Origin: Oxyruncus cristatus
Lineage: Eukaryota; Chordata; Aves; Passeriformes; Cotingidae
Assembly: GCA_013399855.1 (NCBI GenBank)
Contig: VXAY01002814.1
Location: 1,472,981-1,536,980 of the forward strand
Length of the DNA stretch: 64,000 bases
Direction: 5' to 3'
The number at the start of each line of letters is the position of its first letter. Position 1 is the first letter of the stretch. The notes under the pieces were generated by a model. The model had not been told where the DNA came from, ran no database searches, and saw nothing but the letters and a program-made list of their open reading frames with translations. Position numbers and translations under genes: made by a program. Shown piece by piece: positions 11,001-23,000 of this stretch.

Positions 11001-14000
11001 TTTTATCAAACATCAAGTCATCTTTTAAACTTAATTCTTGCTCTGACTTGTGTATTGGAAGGGTCATGGGGAGAAAATGGCAAAGGTGAGTGGTTAGCAG
11101 TTACAACGATTCTTTCTCAAAAATTAAAGGATGGTTAAAGGGGCATCATCAATTTGAAATCAGGTCCTTTCACAGAATTGAAATTAATCTCCACATAGTG
11201 TGCCTAGTCCCATTACTTGTATTAATTGGATTTGAAGATTTATGCTGTAACTCCTTTTCAGTGGATTCCATTCCAGTGTAGGATGTAAAAACTGTGTCCA
11301 AGGAAGAGCATGATTAACTGTGTGCAAAACAGTGGATTGCAGTTTGAAGAAGTAATGCTTGATATTAAGTGAATTGGGGGGAAAAAACACAACAGAAGAG
11401 AATAAAAGAACTCCCAAACCTGACAGAAGTACGAACTTTAAGTTGATGGTGTCCCTTTGTCTTGGTTTTATAATACCAGTTCTGACTATGTTTTTTAAAG
11501 TACGAAGAGTTCAGTGAACACTTTTCTGCCTGTGCCTGTAGGTCTAACTTATCTTTTAAAAGTCCTAAGTGTGCCATATTTCTTTGGGAAGTGATTCTTT
11601 AATTTTAAACCATACAACTTGTTGTAGTTTGAAGCGTAAAGGAAGATTGTTTTTTTTACTGGATCTTTTAAATGCCTGTCTGCGTGGTGATTTTGTTCCA
11701 GGAACAGCATTGTTGAGTATTGTAGTCGCCATATTCAAATTTAGCTCAGATTTGCACATGGCGGTTAGGTAGCATGTAGCACGGTATGAGAAATAGATTC
11801 TAATCTTTGTTTCTCTACTTGTGATGCTGAAAGTGTTATGTTCTTAAGCCTCAGTTCCATCCTTTCAGAACTCATTTAGATCTGAAAGCTTTGTGCAGTT
11901 ACAGCTGAGTTCTTTTATACTTCACTTTTGAAATTTATCCTCTTAGTCCTTTATGTAATAAAGGAGAATGTAAGGGCTAAACTACTTACCATATGTAAAA
12001 TGCATTGCACCTTTAATAGGTAGATTATCTGTTTAAAAAAACCCCGAACTTGAAGTTATCTGAGTGCGTACTTCATGTCAAATTGATGTGTCCAGTGTAA
12101 ATGTACGTGCTAGGTAGTTTATCGCTATCTCAACTAAATAAGTTAACATGGAGATCTTGTGCATGGACTTCTGATAAAGAAAAGTGCCGGCTTTGGTACA
12201 TTCTGTCTGTCATTTAAAATTTACTTTAAAGAAGTCATACTTTTAACAAGCATTTTGAAGGTGTTTTTTTTAATGTTCTTTTGACAGTGTAATATTAGTT
12301 CTCTTCTCATGGAAATACAAATATTTCTGCTTATCCAAGTCACCCATCCAGTCAGTGGGCTCTCTTCTGTCCTTTATTAATCATATAATTGAGTTAATAT
12401 TAAGAAGTATGTTAGCACTTTTGAAAATTTCCCTCTTCAGAGTACTCATTTATTCCATGTCTTCAGAGAGGTAGCTTTCATATGAAAGGGTCCACAGATG
12501 ATTGTACATAATTTTAGAAATAGTAGAAAGGTTTAGTCTTTCAGCTGAATTTCATTTCTATTGGTGTCAATTTTTTTGTATCACTCTCTCCAGGCCCAAC
12601 TTAAAAATTCTGGTTTTATTGAATTCAGTGGAAAGGTAATTGAAAGAAGATCATTCTTTCTTTTACTTAATCTCTTTTCCACATGGTACAACCTTCTTTA
12701 CTCAGTTTTCAAGTCATTGATACATCATTTGGCATAAGATGCGAAGCAAAGAAGCTTTTTTTCCTTTTTAGTGTTAAAAACTGAGTTGTTTAGCTCTGGT
12801 TTTTTTTGTCTTTCATCATATAGAGAATCTGAAGAGAGTAGCCAAGATGCTAGGCTGAGATATGAACTCTGATAGATATGTTCATTGCCTGGACAATGGT
12901 TCTGAATAAGCAGAAACGCAGTTTGTACAGACATATTCGTTCTACTGGACAAACACCCACAAAGCCATTGCACAACAGAACATCAGACCAGGAGCTTAAG
13001 TTTCTCCTGCATTTTGCAGAGTAAAACCCAGATTTTACTTAAGTTCGCAATTGTGTTGTACCGCATAGTTGTTTTATTTATATTGATTTCATGTACTAAT
13101 ACCTTCCTTTTGATTTTGCAAATTTTCAGCATATGGGAGACTTTGGAGGAATGCACAGACCTGGGATTGTCGTTGACTATCATAACAAACCCAGTCCTGC
13201 AGCAGTTGCTGCAAGAGGAATAAAAAGAAAAATGATACCACAGCCGTATAACAAACCTGGTGGGACTTTCATCAAGAAACCCAAAATGACAAAACCTATT
13301 TTGAAGCTGAGCCAGAAAAAATCGCCTAGTAAGTAATAAGTGCCAAAATTCTTAAATTTAGATTACTGATTTTTTTATTAATTAGAAATGACTTAGTTTT
13401 AATATTCAGAAAGAGGGCTGTATGTGCTGTTTAGTAATTCTTTATTTTCCGCCTTTGAAATAGTCCACAACAGATTATATGAATTTACTCATCTAACTTT
13501 CTTACAGCAACAGTAGTTTGCTGAATGACATTGAATATTTTGATGTGTTCAAATATGTACTGTTGAAGACTATCTCATTGAGACTTTATAATGATACTTC
13601 CTGGAGGCAGATTTTCACCACTGGAAGTAATTTCAGATCTCAGGTTGTTGTAAGTGACAATGCCTGACAGATATTAAAATGTGCTCTTGCATGAGCCTGG
13701 GCACCACTGTCCAAATTCTTTGGATGTTAAAAGTAGTGCATCAACTGCAATAAAGATGTAAGGCGTGGGTCAAGAGGAGGGGGAAAGGGAGGCAAACTGA
13801 GAAAGCACTGAACATCATTATAGAATAACTTATGAAAGACAGAGATTGCTCCCACTTGCAAATGAAATGCTGTAATGGCAAGAAGAACTCGTAAATATGA
13901 TAGATAAACTGTAAATATAAATTTCAAATTCTGTTAGTGTTGCTTGGTTTCTTTTAACTTCCATGAAGATGTCCTTCGACTCTAATAACTTTGATATTGG

Positions 14001-17000
14001 AGGCGGAGTTGGAGAAAAAAGTCAGTAATGAGATTTGAATAAATTACTTGCTTTGAGCGAATGTAAACTTGAGTATTAAATATTATGACCAGTATGGACA
14101 GCAGTCAGATTTTAGTTTTTTGTGCTTGTATTTTCCTAGTAATTTGGATCTGCAGTGTTTTATATAGCTTGGTTTCAGATCACATCTGAAAATAGCTTAA
14201 AGTTACTGTAGCTCACAGCTGGCAAGGTAAATGCACAGACTTGGCAGAAACTATCACATGTTAATTTTATTTTTGATTTTGTAGTTCTGGATATATTACT
14301 ATTTCTTACGAAGCTGTGCCCTTAGCTGTAACTTCAAGAATACTGTACAAATTTCAGGCATTGTATGTATAGAAGACATTCCTCTGCCTTTTGTATAGGG
14401 AATGTTATTGGTGGTCTTACCAGTTTTGTTATGATGAGAAGGGTCTGTAGAATACGCATCTGAAGTACTTTTGTACATTCTCCTTTTCTAAAGTATGTTC
14501 AGACAGAACACTTCTAGTTTATTTGATCCCCTTCACTGATTTCCACAATCCAAGGACCAAAATACTGCATAATATTGAAGTTACTTTAAGAAGTAGAATG
14601 GATAGCACCTACTAGAATGCAGGCTCTGAGGTTAGGGGGAAGAAACTGTAGAGTGGTTTAACACAGTTTCTGAAACTTGGAACTGAAAGATGCTTAGGGC
14701 ATCTTTCAGTTCTAAACTAAAAAGTGTGTGCCAACTGTCAGAAGATTTGATGCAATTGGTAGACAGTGTATGTATGAAAATATATCTCAAAACTGTATTG
14801 TCTTTTCAGTCTTGACTTTCTTGTTTTGGAATTAGATATAGCTCACTGCTTCTGAAAGTGTTTAATTTCTATTTCTAAGGGTAACTGATTTTACATTTAG
14901 TAGTATTATTACACTATGATGAATTGTAAATGTAGTCCATCTACCTGCATAACAGGGTTTATGTTTTTTTTCCTAAATATCTTATTGTCTTAAAATGAAT
15001 TGACAGTGACGGTGCTTTTGCATTCTTTCTCATTTTATGTTAATAGACATGAAGACATCTTTCCAGGACTCTACTATAGAGGTAAAGATTCCCAGAATTG
15101 AAAAATGTTTGTGATTCTTTGAGAACTTTGCATAGTATGCCTTAAGGCAAATAATTCCTAAGCTAGCGTTGTGAAGTTGAACATTAAATTATATAAGCTT
15201 TTCCAAACATATTGTTTTCTTCACTTTGTCTAAAACTGTCTTATTTTGGTGGCAGTTTGAAAGCCTTACTGATTTTGAGTGACAAGATACAGCTTGTGCA
15301 GATTGCCTGGAAAATGAGTTTTCAAGTGTATTTTTAGACCCTCCCTATTCTCATCATACACAGAGAAACTCTCATGTGAATGTTTCTCATGTTGCCACAA
15401 GTAGACAGCTCGAACTCATAAACCTATGACCTGACTGGGTGGGTTGAGAAATTAAAGATAAAGGAGATTGCTAAATGGAAGTGGGGAGGAATGGATAAGA
15501 CATAAGACACATCAAGGAGGGAGGGTAAATAAAAGAAGAACCAGTGTTAAAAGGTGTTCTCTGACAGGGTACAAAGGTTAGTCCCACCACAGTTGCAACA
15601 CTGTATAAGAATGTTGTTAGTAAGCTAAGCGTGTGTGTGTGTGTGTGTAGGTATATATCTCCTGGTTTAATGGTGAAAGACTGGAATGGTGTTTTCCTTC
15701 TTTTTGAGTAGAGATATTAACATGTTCTCAACTAAGTAGAAGTCTGGATTGGAAGTCAGAGTATTTATGTAGAAGACAATTTTGATTGTGAAACTAATTC
15801 ACTAAAGCTATAAGGCATTTAGCAAAAATGCAGAGCTAGAAGTTTTTGTACACAGAGTCCGAGGAGATACTCAATTCACATTCTTTCATTGTCATTTTGA
15901 TGGAAATAGCAAGTAACAGATTATTGGAAATAAAGTAATTTATGCTGCTTTTCTGGATTTAGTGACATTGGTTTGGGGAGTGTTTTTGTTTTGTTTTTAA
16001 TTTATGGATTTAACTTTATTAGGAAATTGAAGTTGATACAAGTGGTGCAGTTGTTATATATGAAGACTTTACAAGAGATGCTTATGATCTTGGATATCAG
16101 ACTTTTGGAGGTAAGTCAGTTTACTTTGTCAGGTAAGGTATAGTATTTGTAAGACTTTGAGTGAATAGATATAGTAAGACTGTATGTATGATCTCTAATA
16201 CTTATTCAGTAGCATGACTTTGTTTTTTGGTGTTTAAGCATTTATAAATTTAGACTGTGGAAAAGATGGTTGTTTCTATCATCCATCCATCAGTTGGTTT
16301 GTTTTTTTCATGCTTACTGTTTATGCTCTCTGATCATCTCTGTTGTTGTTTGACTTGTTTTAATTTTTGTGAAACTAATGTAAATGGTCTTATACTTAAC
16401 TACCATTCCATTGCTTGAATGTTTTTAATCCCACTGGTTCCTTACCCATATCCTATTATTTATCCCACTAGCTGATCAACCTCACCCTTAAACCCTAGGT
16501 GAGTCACTTTTATAAAAGTGGATTCAGTTAACTCAGAGAGCTGCTGTTAAGAATGTGGGGTCTGTTTCATGTACAGTCTTAATGAAACAGGTTTATTGTT
16601 AGTTTACATAAATCAGTTAAAGTGTATAATAAACTGTGGTGATTTCAGACATATACACAAAGAAATCCATTGTTAAGTCTGAAACTATTTTTAGTCTCCT
16701 TTTCCTTGTATATGCTGTCCTGTTGCACATGAAGTCTGATCTGGTGGTAAGGAGTGCTGGAAATTTGTAGCCAGCTGATGAGTGGTTCTTTTCTTGAAGT
16801 ACTACTTTTTTTTTAGTTTATTTTTAAATTGTGCTTTTTTTTTTTTTTAAAGTTTGCATAAGTGCACTGAAGGAAAGTGGGAGTTTTAGTTTATATGTAG
16901 ATTCAGGCATCCATTCCCCAGCTTTATACAGGACAGGTGCTTGGATGTGGAAGTTTGAGGGGGAAGATAGAGGCCATTTCACTCCACAGAATGTCATACC

Positions 17001-20000
17001 AGATGATTTTCACAGCAGTAAAACAAGTGACCATTGGCACATTTCCAGGGTTGGTGGTAGGGCACTAAGTGAAATTGAAACCCTGAGATCAGTATGGGAA
17101 TTGCCTCGGTGAGTAGGTGGTTGTTTTTTTCTATTTGAGTTTTTAATCTTATGGATGGAGTTTTTGTCCTCTCTGGATCACAGTACATTTTGAAGCTCAT
17201 TGCTACAGAATGAAAAACCTTGGGATACTCAGGAGTGAAGTGTAAACTGTTAGTGAAAATGTTTCGGTACTCAGTGACACTTGTAGAGCCACCATGTGTT
17301 TTGCAGATCTTGGTGTTTTCTGCATTATGCTGCTGTATGTTCCTTTCTGTTGCTGGTTGGATGGAGGCCGATTTCCTGGAGGCTGACCTCTCTGAGGCTG
17401 TACTGCAAAAGAGGGCAAAGTGTTCCTCTTGCTCTAAACCTACTCACTGAATAATACTCTAATTGTTTCCATTTGTCTATGGACTTTTAAAGCAGACATA
17501 AAAAAGGCAAACATAAGTGCATTAAGCAGAAAGTCAATGTCCTTGGAAGTCTTTAATGTTGCAAAACTAATTTCTATGCATTTGTTTGTTCACACTTACA
17601 TGCCAGGTGGTAATTTAATCAGGTTCTCTGAAGGTTTGGTTGGTTTTTTTGTTGTGTGGTGAGTCTGTCTGTCTGTCTTTGTCCATCCTGCCCTGCCTCA
17701 TTAACTGATTTGTTTCTTTAGCTGAACATCCTTGGAATGTTTTTCTGTGAAATAAGTGAAGTCTAGTGGGGAAAAATAATAAAGTTGTTGGAGTTCAGTT
17801 TTGGGTACCGTATGTTGGAGAAACACGGTCTTGTCTCCTTTATGAGAACTTTTGCTTTTGGTTTTGGAAACTGCCTTCTCAGCAGAAGAGGCTGTTATAT
17901 AGTTTCTTTTTATGTAAGGGGGATTGTAGCAATGGTTCTCTCAAAACATGGGAGAGTTATAAGCGTGTATTTCTCCCCATGCACCACCAGTCACCCTTTC
18001 CTAGTCACTTATGTAAAGAGACCTCTAATAACTAGGCGCAACAAGGAGGCATTTGCTCTGAATTTCCTTACTTTTATGACTGTAAACTAGAATATAAACC
18101 CTTAGCTACTAAGTGGACATTGCTGAAGGCAAATGTTTAACTTGATTGTCTTTAGAGGAGGAAAGCAAAGCAAAACTTCCAGGACATTTATGTAAACCAT
18201 TGAACCATGTTGGTATATGGTCCTTCTCTGCATTTTGAGGTGCTTATGGAAGAGACAGGGGAGACAGGTACTTTTACTGCTGTTGTTTATTTGGTTTGGG
18301 TTTGTTTATTAATCCTTGTTTTGCATGTGAAGATGGCAAAGGAGGAGAAGTTAAAAGTGAGGAAGAAGAAAAGCGGCGAATCGAGGCCAGAAGAGAGAAG
18401 CAAAGGCGTAGAAGGGAAAAAAACAGTGAAAAATATGGTGATGGATACAGGTTTGTGCTGTAACTTCTATGTCATGTGCAGTGTTATACTTCTTTTATGC
18501 CTCATTTTCTTTCCTGAAAGCCCCTTTGGATTGATTGAGGAAAATAAAATGCAACGAAAAAATGAGGAAAAAACCCCACCTCCTTTCACCCCTAGCTTCC
18601 CTCACTCCCCAACAAAACCGAAAATCTAACCCAAATAAGGAAAAAAACCCCTTCAAGCCAAAGCCTGGCACCCAAATTCAGTGGGTTAAAAGACTGGCTG
18701 TTTCATGGGACCACTGTTATATCAGAAAATGCACAATTTATTCACCCCTTCTCCCTCAGAAGAGCACAGTTGAGAAGTAGCTTAGAATGGTATCCTTTTG
18801 AAGTATATGTTCATGCTGACTTAAAAAACTATTAAAAGTTGACTTTATTCTGATTTTGTATGTGTGTATAAGTATATATATATGGTCAATGGTTTTGTAG
18901 CAAAAATAAGTACGTAGTTTTGTAACTTTTCTTAGTCATGCCTCAGCCCAGTGGGCTGCACTGTACAAATGTTCCATGTCAGTGCTGTATATTATCATAA
19001 CATTACCGTCTTTCTCATTGTACTGAGGAGGTTTTATTTTGTTATAAAGATTATATAGTTTTTGTATGGAAAATGAGCTTTAAATTAATTCCTCTGACTA
19101 CTTGTAAAACCATGGCCTGGCTGGACTATGATTCTTTGCCTATGAGAAGTATTACAAAAGCTGACACGAACTAGAGAACTGTGATGGATGGGCTCACAGA
19201 ATAATGTGGCTTTTAAATGCCTGGCTTCTGATTTCAGCAGTTTTTGTCTTCTGCATAGCTAATTCATTGCTCTGGTGCTGGCTTGATTTATGTTTGATTC
19301 TTGTAGCACTTATCCTTTATAATGGAAAAATAAAAGGTTTTTTCTTTTTCACTGGAAAAAGTGTCAAGTCCACATAGTCTTGAGGAGTTTTACTTTTAAT
19401 AGTAATATTTAATGTATTTCTCTTAATAGAATGGCGTTTACTTGCTCATTTTGCAAATTTCGAACGTTTGAAGAAAAAGAAATTGAGGCACATCTGGAGA
19501 GTGCAGCTCACCAGGAGACATTGGATCATATCCAGAAGCAAACCAAATTTGACAAAGTAGTGATGGAATTTCTTCATGTAAGACAGCTGTTTTTGATCTG
19601 TATAATATTTCTATATGAGAATGTAGTTACAATTTACCATGTATTTCCAAAATATGCTTAACTTATCTTTGTTACTCCTTTTGCAGATGACTTTTGTTGC
19701 AGCACATATTACTAAAAGTTGAGGCAAATTCAGAGTCCATAAAATACTGTTACTTTTACAGGAAAAAGTGAAAGTAGTTCCTTAAGAAGTGACAGCAATT
19801 AATCGCTGTTTATTACAGAGTTCTTATGAATTATTTAAGTATAGGTTCCTATTGGAATATAGACAGTTGTAGATCAGATGTCTTACAGTTTCTTCTCGTG
19901 ATCCTCTGTAGGAGTGTATGGTGAATAAATTCAAGAAGACAGCAATGCGTAAGCAGCAGACAAGTAACCAAACAGAAAATGCTCAAGCTGCTGAAAAAGA

Positions 20001-23000
20001 TATAATGGAAGGTGAGTGACGTGCTTTATTTGAAAATGCATACTATGGGGCTCTCCTTGTCTTTTTATCCTTTCATTCATCTTCAAATTTGATAAAATGG
20101 ATTAAAATAGTTAGTTTTCACACCTTTTCTGTACCTGGTTGGGAGACCTTTCTTCATTTCTCACACAATGTGGAATGTAAGCACAGCAGGAGATAGCAAA
20201 CATAAATAAGGTTTGCTACCCAGGTAGCGTTGTCAGAAGGTGTGATAACATTGTGTTAGGTACTTGACAAACATAATTATGTGCGCTTTGCTACAGTCTT
20301 ATTCAGTATAAGGCAAGAGGAGTGGCAACAGGTAGATGCAGGTAGATTGAAAGAGTGTAATAAAGCACTAAGGTGATAATGGTCACATGTGATGGCAAGG
20401 GTTTGGATCCTGTAAATAGGAGAGTTGCTGTGGTTTTGAAGGACAGTGACAAAAGGAGTATGAGCACTTTCTTGGCTACCCAAGGTGCATCTCGGCCTGA
20501 ATTATTTTTCCCCTTGACTGCTGTACAGGCAGTTTTCTAGAGCATTTCACGTGTGCCCACCTTGCTGTGCCGTATTCTCGCACTCTATTCTTTGCTTGAG
20601 GGATTTCAAAATATGTGCTAGAGCCATAGAAGACGTCTTTTGAGTACTGTTATTTCAAACAATAACTATATTTGAATGCTACCTTAATTTGAATTTGAAT
20701 ACGAAAGGCTGTTTTAAAATGGATATAGCCAGCATCTTAACAATCTCACAAATTCTTCTTGTGTACTTCCTTAACTACTGGAGGGCCTGTTTGCCTTTGT
20801 GAAGAGAATGTTCTATTAGCAAGCTAACATGTAAAATTGAAAGAGGAATTGGATTCATGTGCTTCTTCCTGATGGTGAAGGGAGGCAAGGAAATAAATTA
20901 GTTGTTCTTATAAGAGGTAAAATAAATGCAACTGCTTTGGTCAAGCTTTGTTTGTTTGTTATATCAAAATGTGTATTGTTAAGGGTATTAGTTATCGTTG
21001 ATTTTAAATAGATGGCCTTTTTGTACATTGCTTGGGTCTCAAGTATAGTCTGTGGAGAGGCGGAGTTGGATTATTTGAATGAAAAACTTCCTCCTTCAAT
21101 ATTGGCCTTAGGGAGACCCTGTGGTTCAGTTTGACATGTTTGACAACTGAGAGCTCTAATTTTCGAGTATAAAACAAATAATCTGCTTTTCCACTTGCCT
21201 AGAGTAACACATTTTGTGTTTATGATCTGTTGCATCTTCTTTGGCAGGCGTTACTGCTGATGACCATATGATGAAAGTTGAGACTGTTCACTGCAGTGCT
21301 TGCAGCGTGTATGTTCCTGCATTGCACAGTTCTGTTCAGCAACACTTAAAATCTCCTGATCACACAAAAGGAAAACAAGTAAGATATGACATATTATTAA
21401 GAACAAAAGGGCTCGCATAATCTGATGGTAGATGAAAAGTGTTTGGTTCTTGGTGCAAGTAATTTCGAAGTTCTTGCTGATGTGACTTATCCTCTTGAAA
21501 GCTGGAATGTCCTTATTTCACTTTGTAAGTATGAGATCTCACGAAGTAGCCAGTGCTTAGGCACCCCTGGTTAATGAAATGTTCGTGTGCTTAAGACCTG
21601 ACAGTAGCAAGTCATGGGAAAGTTACTAGGAATGACTTTTTTATTTTATAGGAATTTGTTTTACTGAGCTCGAGTGTTGGAAAAATTATTCAAAATGCAA
21701 AACATAATACATGTGTTTCTAGCAAGATGACAAACGTGGTGCCTCTTTTTTCTTGTCTATTATCTTTTTAATTTGAAGAAAAGAGAGACCAGGTTAGAAT
21801 TAGCAGTAGTGTGGTATTTGTCCCTGTTATAATTTATGATACACTTTTAAGACTGGAAGAAGGGTTGAAAGAGAAGCATGGGCATCATAGTAAACAAGAT
21901 TGCCAAAGTAATGTTTTGTTTATATTTGAGCTTCTGTGATTGTGGAATATCATCGAATGTGTTGGGTTGGAAGGGACGCTGCAAATGAGCTGGGTCATCT
22001 TTAACAATATGCTAGGCTGTGATGGAAAAACCTGTGTGTTGTCTGTAGATGAGAGCAGACAATTCTGGTTGTAGTTCATTATTTATCAAGACGTGAGTGT
22101 ATCTTTTGATCAATCGTAAGCAACAAAGCTATAAATGCTACTAAACTTAATTGAAATCATTATGTAATTTGGATTTAAGTGCTAAGAATAACCAGTTCAT
22201 GCTGCAATATGTTCATTATTTTACTTAGAGAAACTGACCATGAATTCAAATTTATGTGACAGTTGTAAGAGGTATGTAATAATTTTTCACTGTAAAATTT
22301 GTTTCCTAGGCCTACAGAGAACAAATAAAAAGGGAGAGTGTTCTCACTGCCACCAGTATCTTGAATAATCCTATAGTCAAGGCACGATATGAGCTGTATG
22401 TGAAGGTAAGATGCAGATGGGAAGAAAGTGATTTGTAATGTTTGCTATGCCACCATTTTCTCCATGTTGATGGAGTTTAACCTCTCTTCTCTGTCTGTTA
22501 GGAGCTCACAGATTGATTATACTTCTAATGTACTCTGCTGGTCTAAAATCATTGTCTTGGATAAATTTATTTGCAGCAAAAACGAACACCTTCAGATTTA
22601 CCAGCTTTTGGTTGTTATTTACCACTTATTTGTATTTTATTTTTTTAATTAGATGCTGCTAGAAAAGAAAATCAACCTTTAGGAAAGCATCAGCAGTGTC
22701 TTTATACATAATACTAACTGTAGAGCACAAACTACTTTACAATTGAGTCCATCTTTACATTTAGAAGCAGAAGTTCCATCATGTGGCTTTGTACTGAACT
22801 ATAGCGTGCACACGACTCAGCTACTTTTTATTCTATAGAATTTCTAGGCTTGATGGCAGCATACAAAAATGAAAGCTTACAACAGTAGTTGATGAGATCA
22901 GAGAATGCAAAAGGCATGGCAGCTTGTGTTACAGATACATGGCCTGAGAAACAGGTAAATTCATTTTAGCAAAATAGAGGGTTTTTTTCTGCTGGGCCAC

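Noticed and set aside
16831..17112. 93-codon open frame in intron 7 after a T/A run
   Set aside because: No recognisable domain, overlapping antisense frames, and no phase fit with neighbouring exons.
18207..18629. 140-codon + frame overlapping ZNF326 exon 8
   Set aside because: It is another frame over the real exon and adjoining intron; the ZNF326 frame is supported by homology and phase.
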